Shown: positions 27,904 through 37,290, counted from the first letter of the stretch. The stretch is 63,903 bases of DNA from Lachnospiraceae bacterium (GCA_017472325.1 JAFUQM010000020.1:1-63903); one strand, 5' to 3'. Notes: generated by a model from the sequence alone, not told the origin. A program made the numbers and translations.

Positions 27904-28496
27904 AGGTATTCCTCCAATTTCTTATCAATCTGTTGATAGGTTTGTTCCAACATACCGCTATTATCTATCGTAACGCTGCATGCACTACGGAACTCTTCGT
28001 CTGAAAGCTGACTTTTTAAAATCTGGTCAATTTTCTCATCACTATAATTTCTTGCTTCTTTCAGACGTTCCCGCCTGATTTCTTCTGCTGTATACAAATA
28101 CCACATCTCATCTACAACAGCACCATAACCACCTTCAATTAATAGTGCTGCCTCTATAAATAGAAAATCCAGCTTTTGGTCTTTTCTCTCATGCGCAATG
28201 GCTTCTGTAATATATTCTTTGACTGCTGGATGGATAATGGCGTTCACCTGATATAAAAGTTCCTTATCCGCAAAAATCTTTTCTGCCATTTTACCTCTGT
28301 GAATCTGCCCATCTGCTTCCAAAATTTCTTTTCCAAGCAGCACAATCAATTTCTCATAGCAGGCCTGTCCCGGCTCTTTTACAAGATGAGCTACTTCATC
28401 CGCCATAATGATTCTACTGTTATATTTTTGTTTGATGTAAGACAGAATCTGTGATTTACCTGCACCGACCCCGCCTGTCATTCCTATGACTTTCAT
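27870..28496 (-). CDS. coaE: Dephospho-CoA kinase
   Basis: Last step of coenzyme A synthesis. It is 208 aa. P-loop GGVGAGKSQ lies at residues 8-16, followed by the DEVAHLVKEPGQACYEKL substrate region, VNAIIHPAV, and the LID-type RRERLKEARNYSDEKI segment. It starts 3 bp after the polA stop. The polA-coaE order is common in Firmicutes. Confidence 0.95.
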   Translation of the reverse strand: MKVIGMTGGVGAGKSQILSYIKQKYNSRIIMADEVAHLVKEPGQACYEKLIVLLGKEILEADGQIHRGKMAEKIFADKELLYQVNAIIHPAVKEYITEAIAHERKDQKLDFLFIEAALLIEGGYGAVVDEMWYLYTAEEIRRERLKEARNYSDEKIDQILKSQLSDEEFRSACSVTIDNSGMLEQTYQQIDKKLEEYLWNKEKNMQNV

Positions 28497-28499
28497 GTT

Positions 28500-31147
28500 C
28501 TATTTTGCCTCGTACCAGTTTGTTCCTGTATGCAGATCAATTTCCATCGCGACATCCAGTGTTGCTGCCTGATGCATGTTGTCTTCTAATATTTTTCTCA
28601 CCTGCTCAACTTCAGAGCATTCTGTTTCTATTAACAATTCATCATGAATCTGTAAAATGAGTCTGGATTTTAGTCCTGCTTCCTTTAATGCCTTCCATAC
28701 CCGTATCATAGCAATTTTCATGATATCCGCCGCTGTTCCCTGAATAGGAGAATTCATTGCTACTCTCTCACCAAAAGAACGCTGCATAAAGTTTCCTGAC
28801 TTTAACTCCGGAATAGGTCTTCTTCTTCCAAACATCGTTGTGACATAACCCTGTTCCTTAGCATCAGCTACCATTTTATCCAGGAAATTTTTCACCTCTG
28901 GATATGTTTTAAAATATTCTTCGATATACGCTGCAGCTTCTTTTCTTGTAATACTCAAATCCTGACTTAATCCAAACGAACTGATGCCATATACGATACC
29001 AAAATTAACAGCCTTTGCATTTCTTCTCTGTAAATCTGTCACTTCCTCAAATGGCGTGTGGAATACTTTCGATGCTGTAATTCTATGAATATCCTCATCC
29101 ATCTTGTAGGCTTCAATCAGCTGCTTATCGGCAGACATATGAGCCAGAATACGAAGTTCAATCTGGGAATAGTCCGCATCCATAAATAAGTAGCCTTCTT
29201 TGGAACAAACACCTTGCGAATCAGTCTGCCCAGTTCCATACGCATTGGAATATTCTGTAAATTTGGTTCTGTAGAACTAATTCGCCCTGTTGCAGTAATT
29301 GTCTGATTCAGTGTCGTATGAATTCGGTCATCCTCGCCTATATAAGCAGCCAATCCATCTGCATAGGTGGATTTCAGCTTGGCCAGTCCGCGATATTCCA
29401 AAATATCAGATACAATAGGATAATCCGGTGCCAGCTTTTCTAATACATCTGCTGCTGTAGAATAGCCGGTTTTAGTCTTCTTGCCACCCTGAATTCCCAT
29501 TTTCTCAAACAAAATTTCACCAAGCTGCTTTGGAGAGTTAATATTAAAATTTTCTCCTGCCTGCTCATGAATACTGTTTTCTAGTTCACAAATCCGAGAA
29601 GTCAACGCTTCTCCATATGCCTTTAGTTCATCCGGCTTTACTTTGATGCCCTCACACTCCATTTCATACAATACAAGCGAGAGTGGCATCTCAATATCTC
29701 TAAAAAGAGAATACATCTGTGTTTCTCTTAATTTTTCACACAAAACCCCTGTGGCTTTATATATTACAAATGCCTGAGAACATACATAATCCACGAATTG
29801 TTCCGGCAATTTTTCATACGCCTGTACAAGGCTGTCCTTGCCAAACAGTTCACTTCTCATTGGAAGCAACATACCTAAATACTCATTGGCAACATCCTCC
29901 ACCATATAATCATTTTTGAGTGGATTCAATAAATATGCAGCAATTAGGACATCAAACTTTTTATCAGCATCTTCTGCCTGTAAATAGGCATACGCTTTCT
30001 TGATATCAAAATAGGCCGTCTCTGTTTTTTGTGCAACCTGCTGCATTTTGCTTGTCAGATATTCTTTGGTTACAAATCCTTCCACCGGAATAAAATACGT
30101 CTTTTCCTCTTGATAGCACAGGGAAACACCAATAAAATCACTATCACATTTACTATCCGCTATCACATAAAATGCTACATTATCCGCTTGTTCACACGCT
30201 GCAAAAATTTCTTCTACGTGTCCAAAATCTTCCACTTTTTCACATTGACCCATTCGGTCATTGTTGTTTTTTGCAGCTTTATTCTCAAATCTGCCAAGCA
30301 TGTTTTTAAACTCTAATTTTTTAAAAAGTACATAGGCTTCCTCTGTATACAGTTCACCCATTTCTGCTTCCTGCATCGTATAGGAAATATCACTGTCTAC
30401 GTTAATCGTTGCCAATACTTTACTTAAATCAGCAAGGTCCTTATTGGCAATCAAGGATTCTCTGATGCTCTTTTTCGTAATCTCTTCTACATGTGCATAT
30501 ATATTGTCAAGAGAGCCATACGTTACCATCAAATCGGTAGCTGTTTTCTCCCCCACCTTGGGAACTCCCGGAATATTATCTGAAGTATCTCCCATCAATG
30601 CTTTTAAATCTATAAATTGTAACGGTGTTACATGATATTTTTCTTCTACATCTTTGGCATAATAATCTTCTACTTCTGTTTTTCCGCCCTTTGTCTTGGG
30701 AATGCGGATTTTAATATGCTCTGATGCTACCTGTAATAAATCTCTGTCACCTGATACAAGTGCAACTTCCATGCCAGCTTTTTCTGCCCGTTTTGCCATT
30801 GTACCCAAAATGTCATCTGCTTCTAGCCCTGCCTGTTCCATAATCAGAACACCCATTGCCTTTAAAACTTCTTTCATAACCGGTACTTGCTGCCTCAGTT
30901 CTTCCAACATCGGTTTTCTTGTACCTTTATAATCTTTATAAATCTCATGTCTGAACGTCGGTGCCTTTACATCAAAAGCAACAGCCAGATAATCCGGCTG
31001 TTCCTCTTCTAATATTTTAAATAAAATATTTAAGAAACCATAAATTGCATTTGTATGCAATCCTTCTGCATTACTTAAATCAGGCACACCATAAAATGCT
31101 CTATTTAAAATGCTGTGTCCATCTATTAAAACCAGTTTTTGTCCCAT
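28500..31147 (-). pseudogene. polA: DNA polymerase I gene with a single frameshift
   Basis: The first 640 or so residues hold the 5'-3' exonuclease domain (LVLIDGHSILNRAFYG, GLEADDILG, SGDRDLLQ), a degenerate 3'-5' exonuclease-like region, and the start of the polymerase domain (TGRISSTEPNLQNIPMR). At about 29199-29201 one base is missing from an A-run: VPK should continue EGYLFMDADYSQIE, which appears in the next frame. That frame runs to the end with FGIVYGISSFGLSQD, the O helix motif and LQIHDELLIE. Restored length is about 882 aa, normal. PolA is usually needed for Okazaki maturation, so a sequencing error or a recent mutation are both possible. Confidence 0.9.
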
Positions 31148-31150
31148 CTC

Positions 31151-31474
31151 TTACCTCAATATAACAATGCTTGTCATGATAACAGCCGCAAGAACCGCCA
31201 CTATTTCCAACACACAAAAAGTCCGTTTCATCCATTTACGTACAATAGCTTTACGCCTACCATGCTCTAATTTCGCATTCAGTTCCTCTTGCAGTGCAAA
31301 CGTCTCGCCTTCTTCCAGACGGCTCATCCCCTCAACAATCAGATACTGAATCGTCAATTCCTCTTTACATGATTCACACTCATAAATATGATTTACAAAC
31401 TTTTCGATTTCATCTTTATCCAGTTCATCACGAATAAACTGTGCAATAGAATGTTCTACTTTTCTGCAATCCAT
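31151..31474 (-). CDS. Small membrane protein with N-terminal zinc finger (anti-sigma-like, zf-HC2)
   Basis: A 107 aa protein. I chose the third Met (MDCRKVEHS) because GAGGG lies 6 nt before it. The HIYECESCKEEL motif gives the His-x3-Cys-x2-Cys zinc site typical of anti-sigma factors, and one transmembrane helix lies at the C-terminus (CVLEIVAVLAAVIMTSIVIL). No sigma factor gene is beside it, so it may act as another kind of membrane-tethered zinc-binding regulator. It lies 3 bp upstream of polA and 35 bp after trpS. Confidence 0.8.
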   Translation of the reverse strand: MDCRKVEHSIAQFIRDELDKDEIEKFVNHIYECESCKEELTIQYLIVEGMSRLEEGETFALQEELNAKLEHGRRKAIVRKWMKRTFCVLEIVAVLAAVIMTSIVILR

Positions 31475-31509
31475 TATCATCCCTCATTGCTATGAATGTA
31501 TGGTTTCCA

Positions 31510-32514
31510 TTATCTGATTCTTTCTGGGAAACCTACTTTCTTCTGCACCTTACGAAGTGTCTTTGTTGCATAATAATTTGCTTTTTCTGCATTTTCTTTG
31601 ATAATACCATCAATATACGCTTTGTCCTTGGAAAGGTCTGCAAATCTCTCCTGCACTGGCTTCAACACACTGACAACAGATTCACCAACAGCCATTTTAA
31701 AATCACCATAACCTTTTCCATCAAATTCTTTTTCTGTTTCTTCTGGTGTTTTTCCTGTACATGCACAGTAAATATCAATCAGATTGCGGATACCTGGCTG
31801 ATTTTCACTATAACGGACACATGCCTCCGAATCAGTTACTGCACGTTTGAATTTGCGGATAATCGTGTCTGGATCATCCATCAAATAGATACTTGCATTT
31901 GCATTCTCATCTGATTTTGACATCTTCTTTGTTGGCTCCTGAAGACTCATGATTTTAGCGCCTACTTTGCCAAGATATGCTTCTGGCACTGTAAAGACAT
32001 CACCATAAATTGCATTGAATCTCTGTGCAATATCTCTTGTCAGTTCTAAGTGCTGCATCTGATCTTTACCAACTGGAACAACATCTGCCTGATATAACAG
32101 AATATCTGCCGCCATGAGTACAGGATAAGTGTAAAGTCCTGAATTGATATTATCTGCATGCTTTGCTGCTTTATCCTTAAACTGTGTCATACGGTTTAAT
32201 TCTCCCATATAAGTAAAACAGTTTAAAATCCAAGCAAGTTCTGCATGTCCTGATACATGAGACTGATAATAAATACAGTTTTTCTTTGGATCTAATCCTG
32301 CCGCAATATATAATGTCAAAAGATTTCTTGCTCTTTTTCTAAGTTCTGCCGGATCCTGGCGAACTGTAATAGAATGTAAATCTACTACAGAATAAAAACA
32401 TTCGTATTCATCACTTAATTCAAGCCAGTTTTTTAAAGCCCCCAGATAATTGCCTAATGTCAACGTACCTGTTGCCTGCATACCACTAAATAATATTTTC
32501 TGATCGCCTATCAT
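31510..32514 (-). CDS. trpS: Tryptophanyl-tRNA synthetase
   Basis: Charges tRNA-Trp. It is 334 aa, the normal bacterial size. The class I motif appears as SGMQATGTLTLGNYLGA near the N-terminus, and the second as KKMSKSDENA near residue 200. Unlike leuS it has no T-box: its leader is only about 50 nt from a TTGACG/TAAAAT promoter. Confidence 0.97.
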   Translation of the reverse strand: MIGDQKILFSGMQATGTLTLGNYLGALKNWLELSDEYECFYSVVDLHSITVRQDPAELRKRARNLLTLYIAAGLDPKKNCIYYQSHVSGHAELAWILNCFTYMGELNRMTQFKDKAAKHADNINSGLYTYPVLMAADILLYQADVVPVGKDQMQHLELTRDIAQRFNAIYGDVFTVPEAYLGKVGAKIMSLQEPTKKMSKSDENANASIYLMDDPDTIIRKFKRAVTDSEACVRYSENQPGIRNLIDIYCACTGKTPEETEKEFDGKGYGDFKMAVGESVVSVLKPVQERFADLSKDKAYIDGIIKENAEKANYYATKTLRKVQKKVGFPERIR

Positions 32515-32571
32515 TTTCCATCCTCCGTCTATATTAAAATAGTATTCCTATTTTATAATCATACTCTTAAA

Positions 32572-32601
32572 ATTTTATCACTAATATACCCTTTACGTCA
32601 A
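32572..32601 (-). promoter_or_regulatory. Probable promoter of trpS
   Basis: Minus strand TTGACG (32596-32601), 18 bp spacer, TAAAAT (32572-32577). Confidence 0.7.
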
Positions 32602-32644
32602 CCGAATTAAGACTTCTCCTCTTCTTATTCCCACACCAATCGCT

Positions 32645-32661
32645 GGCACGTTTCACGAGCC
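32645..32661. repeat. Small dispersed hairpin repeat with A-A mismatch (copy 1)
   Basis: GGCACGTTTCACGAGCC folds into a 7-pair hairpin (one A-A mismatch in the stem, TTC loop) and is followed by ATCTTATTG. The same unit occurs twice at 45560-45614. It lies immediately beyond the terminator of the small-protein gene at 32752-33018. Confidence 0.7.
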
Positions 32662-32677
32662 ATCTTATTGGACAAAA

Positions 32678-32715
32678 AGAGGTTGTTACAGAATCATGAT
32701 TCTGCAACAACCTCT
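32678..32715 (-). terminator. Intrinsic terminator of the small Arg/Asp/Glu-repeat gene
   Basis: A 38 bp near-perfect palindrome: AGAGGTTGTT, then CAGAATCATGATTCTG, then AACAACCTCT. On the minus strand TTTTGTCC follows. It lies 37 bp after the stop at 32752. Confidence 0.85.
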
Positions 32716-32751
32716 CCTCTTATCAGCATAGACATATTTTTTAATTACTTA

Positions 32752-33018
32752 CTACTCTTCACACCCACAAGTAGCTGAGCCTGAGAAAGTTGGAAATGTT
32801 CTCTCTCTGTCATAACTTCTGTCTCTATCACGTTCTCTTTCCCAGTCTCTGTCACAATCGCATTCCTTATCTCTGTCGTGCTCTCTTTCCCGTTCTCTCA
32901 CTCGTGACTGATTGCAGCCAGTTTCTCTTACGTTATCATAATCACAGTCGTTACCATATCTGTTGTTAGAACCATTGTTACAGCAAGCCAATAACAATAA
33001 TAATACGAAACAATTCAT
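32752..33018 (-). CDS. Small cysteine- and Arg/Asp/Glu-repeat protein, unknown function
   Basis: An 88 aa protein that I cannot assign to a family. It begins MNCFVLLLLLACCNNG, a short hydrophobic stretch ending in two cysteines, which may be a signal or membrane-associated segment. It continues with Asn/Gly/Tyr residues and then about 35 residues of alternating Arg with Glu or Asp (REREREHDRDK, WERERDRDRS), ending with TCGCEE. RBS AGGAGCG lies 8 nt before the ATG, and a strong terminator follows, so it is a real gene. The charged dipeptide repeat suggests a disordered or nucleic-acid/metal-binding coat-like protein; that is inference. Confidence 0.75.
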   Translation of the reverse strand: MNCFVLLLLLACCNNGSNNRYGNDCDYDNVRETGCNQSRVREREREHDRDKECDCDRDWERERDRDRSYDRERTFPTFSGSATCGCEE

Positions 33019-33077
33019 AGCTTATCGCTCCTTTTACTATTACTACATAGTATGTTAGGAGCAAAAATAAGTGCATA

Positions 33078-33623
33078 CTATTTTTTCCTTTTTACAATAC
33101 ATTTACGAATATATGTAAATGTTGCTTCTTCTCCATATCTCGCAAGCATATTGAGTAAGATTTCTAATTGCTTTTTGGTAACTGGATGTAAAAAAAGAGG
33201 CGCTTTTTCTATTCCCAGCATATAGTATTCCAGCGGAGACCTGTCTGTATATGCCTCTTTCTGATATACTTTGGAAGCAGCAATTCTATCTATAAACATC
33301 TCAATTACATATCTCACCGGCATCTTCGCCGGAGCCATACCACCCGGAATCTCTTTCATACTGTAATCCATCCAGTATTCATAATGATGTTTATTCCGCC
33401 CTTTATGGTGTAACCATGCTGCCGAATATCCTTTATCTTCTCTTTCAGCATTATTGGGACTTCTCGTCCCCTGATAATATTTGGCTCCTACTATAAATTC
33501 CGTCGGGGTATACTTAGACAAATCATGTAATAACCCTTGTTTGTACAAACCAACCTTAAAACAGCCTTCCATAACAAGAAGTTTATGATATGTGATTGTC
33601 TTAAAATGCTGCCACGCTTTCAT
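33078..33623 (-). CDS. DUF5662-like protein with clustered His/Asp residues
   Basis: A 181 aa protein. Visible motifs are GLLHDLSKYTPTEF near residue 31 and AWLHHKGRNKHHYEYW near residue 70, together resembling a helical HD-type metal site. I recall this pattern from DUF5662 proteins common in Clostridia. No reaction is known. It lies 18 bp after the debranching-enzyme-like gene and is probably co-transcribed. Confidence 0.7.
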   Translation of the reverse strand: MKAWQHFKTITYHKLLVMEGCFKVGLYKQGLLHDLSKYTPTEFIVGAKYYQGTRSPNNAEREDKGYSAAWLHHKGRNKHHYEYWMDYSMKEIPGGMAPAKMPVRYVIEMFIDRIAASKVYQKEAYTDRSPLEYYMLGIEKAPLFLHPVTKKQLEILLNMLARYGEEATFTYIRKCIVKRKK

Positions 33624-33641
33624 ACTCTATTTCCTTTGCTC

Positions 33642-35576
33642 TTACAATTCCATTTCTTTAACAGTATCACTTTTCATCTTGCAATCCTTTGCTACATAGA
33701 CCGCAACTGCTCGTTCTGACACTTCTACGCTTTGCTGTTCTTTCGAAAGTTCCTGCACAATTCCCGATTCTACCGTATCTATTGTCTTATACCATTTCAT
33801 TCCTTTTGGAAGCTTTGGCAAAGCAAATGTATGTGGCTGCCAATGCATATTATATGCCACATAGATAAAACCTTTTTTATCCTGATTCCATCCTTGCGCA
33901 TAATTTTCACAGTACATTACAGCAGCTTGTCTACTATAATTGCTTACATCCGCTTTCCACGCTTCTTCTCCATGATAAGAAATATCAGGATATCCGCATT
34001 CAAGATAATCCGCCTGTCTAAACTGCTTCCTGCTATGAAGAATTGCATGCTCTTTACGAAACGCAATGGTATCTTTTACAAATGAAAAAATATCTTCATT
34101 CGACTTTAACAGATTCCAGTTCAGCCAAGTTATCTCATTATCCTGACAATAAGGATTATTATTGCCATTTTGCGAATTACCAAATTCGTCTCCACTCATA
34201 AGAAGTGGTGCGCCTTGCGAAAGCATCATAAACAAAATCGCATTGCGTATCTGTTTCTTACGCATTTTAATAATTGACTGCTTTCTGCTCTTACCTTCCA
34301 CGCCGCAGTTCCAGCTATAATTATAGTCATTGCCGTCCCTGCCCTCTTCTCCATTGTCTTCATTATGTTTTTTATCATATGAAACAAGATCCATAAGTGT
34401 AAAACCATAATAATTCGTTATATAGTTTAAAACACCTGCTTTATCATCATTTCGTCGAATGAAATAAAGCAAAGATTTCATTTTATCTTCATCACCCTTT
34501 AATAATTTACGCATCTCATACATAAAATCATCCTGATAAACAGCAAGATTTCTGTAAGTCGGTACCTCATCCTGCCTATAAATTGCATCATAGTGAAATC
34601 CATAATACAGTATTTTGGTATTGGCAAGCACTGGTTCTGTTGCAATCAAGGTCACTGGCAAATTATCACCTTTTAAATGAATACCATCAATATGATATTC
34701 CAATACCCAATACCGAAGCACTTCCAGCATATATCCCTGCTTCACTGTATTTGGAAAATAGAACTGCATAATTACTTCAATTCCATTGGCATGAAGCATA
34801 CGAACCAAATCTTTAAATTCTGTTACTGGATTGCCAGCTGCATAAGAACTCTTAGGCGCAAAATAGTACGCCTCTTTAAAGCCCCAGTAATTCAGCTTCA
34901 TCTTTTTTTCCGGTTGTTCTTCTTCCAGGCTAATATCCTTATAGCGCTCCTTCATATACTCCATTGCAAATGGAGTTTGTGTAATCACATCTATTTCTTC
35001 AAATTCATACGCTGGCATCAGTTCAATCGCTGTAATTCCCAGTTCTTTCAAATATGGAATTTTTTCTATAATGCCCGCAAAAGTGCCTTTATATTTTACT
35101 TTTGAAGAAGTATGTTTTGTAAAGCCACGTACATGCATACAGTAAAAAATACTGTCCTCATATGGAATCTGTGGCGCGTGGTCTCCTTGCCAGTCATATA
35201 CCCCTGTCACAAATCCCGATTTCAGAACGCTGCCATCCTCTGGATGTCTGTAATTCCATACTTCATTACCCAGAATTCTTTTCGCATACGAATCTGTTAT
35301 TACTTTATCATCTTCATAAAAATTATAATCATACTCTACTGGATTAATTCCCTCAATCTGCATACATGCAACATTACCAATCCAGCTTTCTTTTGCAAAA
35401 GGTATTCTAATTTCTGAAGGAACAGTTGATTCCTTTTTTCCTTTGGTTTTAGGATATAAAATAACTCCATTTTCCTCTGCAGGGCGCAACACTGCCGCAA
35501 AATTAATTCCATCGGCATTGACACTTACTCCTAGCGGATATGGGTGTCCTTGTTTTACTCTGTAATCTTTTTCCAT
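33642..35576 (-). CDS. Glycogen-debranching-enzyme-like GH13 protein lacking catalytic residues
   Basis: The 644 aa protein aligns by eye with GlgX/isoamylase proteins: an N-terminal CBM48-like part (GHPYPLGVSVNADGINFAA), FTKHTSSKVKYKGTFAG, GFTLMDLVSYDKKHNEDNG, and SQGAPLLMSGDEFGNSQNG with YCQDNEITWLNW. The catalytic regions are altered. Region I VIMQFYFPN replaces VxxDVVxNH. Region II DGIHLKGDN replaces DGFRFDLA, so Lys302 stands at the nucleophile position. Region IV has Tyr389-Tyr390 in place of His-Asp, and the segment after region II is shortened. It probably binds glucan without hydrolysing it. A normal GH13 gene lies at 21.5-23.2 kb. Confidence 0.88.
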   Translation of the reverse strand: MEKDYRVKQGHPYPLGVSVNADGINFAAVLRPAEENGVILYPKTKGKKESTVPSEIRIPFAKESWIGNVACMQIEGINPVEYDYNFYEDDKVITDSYAKRILGNEVWNYRHPEDGSVLKSGFVTGVYDWQGDHAPQIPYEDSIFYCMHVRGFTKHTSSKVKYKGTFAGIIEKIPYLKELGITAIELMPAYEFEEIDVITQTPFAMEYMKERYKDISLEEEQPEKKMKLNYWGFKEAYYFAPKSSYAAGNPVTEFKDLVRMLHANGIEVIMQFYFPNTVKQGYMLEVLRYWVLEYHIDGIHLKGDNLPVTLIATEPVLANTKILYYGFHYDAIYRQDEVPTYRNLAVYQDDFMYEMRKLLKGDEDKMKSLLYFIRRNDDKAGVLNYITNYYGFTLMDLVSYDKKHNEDNGEEGRDGNDYNYSWNCGVEGKSRKQSIIKMRKKQIRNAILFMMLSQGAPLLMSGDEFGNSQNGNNNPYCQDNEITWLNWNLLKSNEDIFSFVKDTIAFRKEHAILHSRKQFRQADYLECGYPDISYHGEEAWKADVSNYSRQAAVMYCENYAQGWNQDKKGFIYVAYNMHWQPHTFALPKLPKGMKWYKTIDTVESGIVQELSKEQQSVEVSERAVAVYVAKDCKMKSDTVKEMEL

Positions 35577-35721
35577 TTATTTTACTCCCTGTATAAAAAA
35601 TTTACCCCATAATACACTCATAATATACCCTTATTTTACTATATTCATGAAAAACTTACAATCGAAATTTCTATTTTGAAAAACAATTAAGAAAAATGTA
35701 AAGACAACTTATGAAAGTAGG

Positions 35722-35751
35722 TTGCTTTTTCCTATTGCTTTCATGTACAAT
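35722..35751 (+). promoter_or_regulatory. Probable promoter of the DUF1292 gene
   Basis: TTGCTT (35722-35727), 18 bp spacer, TACAAT (35746-35751), 46 bp before the start. It lies within the 221 bp divergent gap after the GH13-like gene, which otherwise shows nothing I recognise. Confidence 0.6.
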
Positions 35752-35797
35752 ATCACTATACTAACACACTAGAATACATCTTATGCAGGAGGGAATT

Positions 35798-36124
35798 ATG
35801 AGCGAAGATAACAACATCGGATTTGAAGACGAAAATATGACCGTAGAACTGGAATTGGATGACGGCAATGTAACTTGTGCCATTATTACGATTCTGACAG
35901 TAGATGAAAAGGACTATATTGTTCTTCTTCCACTCGATGAAAACGGTGAAAATGAAGACGGCGAAGTATGGTTCTACCGTTATTTTGAAGATGAAAACAA
36001 TCCAGACGAAGAACCTGTTCTGGAATATATTGATGATGATGAAGAATATGAGCGTGTTGAGGATGCTTTTGACGAATATCTTGATAACGCTGAGTTTGAC
36101 GAAATCACAACAGAGGAATCATAA
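35798..36124 (+). CDS. DUF1292 acidic protein (YrzB-like)
   Basis: A 108 aa strongly acidic protein from the ATG giving MSEDNNIGFED, with AGGAGGG just upstream. The longer frame starts inside that ribosome binding site. The CAIITILTVDEKDYIVLLPLDENGE core is the DUF1292 pattern, followed by EVWFYRYFEDE and an Asp/Glu-rich tail. The family is widespread in Firmicutes, often near ruvX, without a known function. It is a lone gene here, ending next to repeat copy C. Confidence 0.88.
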   Translation: MSEDNNIGFEDENMTVELELDDGNVTCAIITILTVDEKDYIVLLPLDENGENEDGEVWFYRYFEDENNPDEEPVLEYIDDDEEYERVEDAFDEYLDNAEFDEITTEES

Positions 36125-36129
36125 ATTTT

Positions 36130-36413
36130 GAGTGTTTTTTATTACAACCGTTTCTCGAAACTCGTCTTACAGAAAAATAGCAACATATGTGCAGGCGCGA
36201 CTTTTAACCGTTTTGTGCGTTTTCTTAACGAAGCACCGAGACTTCAAGTTCTGCCCGAAACTCCTAGAGGCGAAGCCTCTTTTGTGGAGGGCAGAACAAT
36301 CGAAGATGTCGAGTGCTTCATTTAGAAAACGCCAAATACAGGTTATCGGGGCGCCATACATATGTTGCTATTTTTCTGTAAAACTCAAACAGTGCTTCGA
36401 CGGTTGAAAAAAA
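36130..36413. repeat. Core of the long-palindrome family (copy C, opposite orientation)
   Basis: Fills the 296 bp gap between convergent genes. Central stem GTTCTGCCC (36248) pairs with GGGCAGAAC (to 36297), around GAGGC-GAA-GCCTC. It is the reverse complement of the centre at 4388-4438. Inverted core motifs are ACAGAAAAATAGCAACATATGT (left) and ACATATGTTGCTATTTTTCTGT (right). The edges are GTGTTTTTT and AAAAAACACC, so the whole could end transcription from both sides. The outer arms present in copy B are absent. Short frames inside it are products of the repeat and not genes. Confidence 0.9.
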
Positions 36414-36420
36414 AAACACC

Positions 36421-37290
36421 TTATAAATTTATACTTAAAAATGCACCCAGATTGCCACGTTTTCCCTGACTTGCTCTATGAGAAAACAAATACTTTGGAT
36501 TACAGCATGTACAAATATCCGTTATACAAATATGCTCAGCTAAAATGCCAGCTTCTAGTAATAACTCAAAATTGGCCTGCCAGAGATTTAACTGATATTT
36601 CTTCCCCTCTTCTGTCTCTTCTCTGTAATAGAGTACTTTTTTTGCCCGTTCTGTATCTGGAAAGATTTGATAAAACTGCTTTGCCACATCCTCACTTACC
36701 TCATAACAATCCTGACAAATAGAAGGACCAATAGCTGCTATAATATCTTTTGGTTTACTTTCATAGGAATCCTGCATAAGCGCCACCGTTTGTTTACCTA
36801 TTCCAGAAACGGTACCTCGCCAGCCTGCATGCGCAAGTCCTATTGCTTTATGCACTGGATCCACAAAATAAAGTGGAACACAGTCCGCAAAAAAGGTAGA
36901 CAATACAATGCCAGGTACATTGGTAACAAGCCCATCAATATCTTGATAATCACGTTCCCGTACAACACCTTTGCCTCTATCCGCCTCTGTCACTTTACGT
37001 ACATTCACTGTATGTGTCTGGTCAGATAATACAAAATCATCTATTGACCTATCTAATACCTTCGCGATTCTTCTAAAATTTTCATCTACCAATTCTTTTT
37101 TATCGCCTCTTGTATAGCTTAAATTCATTGTCGCAAGATGCTCTTCACTCACACCGCCAAGTCTAGTTGAAAAAAGATGACTGACCATATTCGTATTTTC
37201 AATATTAGGAAACGTCAAGTATTCTACGCCATTTTTAAGATTCCGCTTCAAAACCTCTGTATTCCCTTTTCTTGTAATCTGCAATTCCAT
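36421..37290 (-). CDS. pgeF: Peptidoglycan editing factor PgeF / purine nucleoside-acting laccase-domain protein (YfiH family)
   Basis: The ~289 aa protein has the family zinc-site residues in FFADCVPLYFVDPVHKAIG followed by AHAGWRGTVSGI, GPSICQDCYEVS, and the C-terminal CTCCNPKYLFSHRASQGKRGN. The family includes enzymes acting on purine nucleosides (LACC1 type) and an E. coli member limiting mis-incorporation of serine in peptidoglycan. Two starts are possible (GTG 37296 or ATG 37290); I prefer the ATG. It ends the minus-strand rbgA-rnhB cluster. Confidence 0.92.
   Translation of the reverse strand: MELQITRKGNTEVLKRNLKNGVEYLTFPNIENTNMVSHLFSTRLGGVSEEHLATMNLSYTRGDKKELVDENFRRIAKVLDRSIDDFVLSDQTHTVNVRKVTEADRGKGVVRERDYQDIDGLVTNVPGIVLSTFFADCVPLYFVDPVHKAIGLAHAGWRGTVSGIGKQTVALMQDSYESKPKDIIAAIGPSICQDCYEVSEDVAKQFYQIFPDTERAKKVLYYREETEEGKKYQLNLWQANFELLLEAGILAEHICITDICTCCNPKYLFSHRASQGKRGNLGAFLSINL

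Noticed and set aside
29190..29210. Programmed frameshift in polA
   Set aside because: The run is short (AAAG), there is no stimulatory structure or internal Shine-Dalgarno that I can see, and PolA is not known to use frameshifting. A simple deletion or sequencing error is more likely.
33000..33070. Sporulation-sigma promoter (CATACTAT) before the small Arg/Asp/Glu gene
   Set aside because: A -10-like match exists but no convincing -35 at the right distance, so it is not listed as a feature.
36128..36407. Short open frames inside palindrome copy C
   Set aside because: They are by-products of the inverted repeat, have no ribosome binding site and match nothing except other copies of the element.
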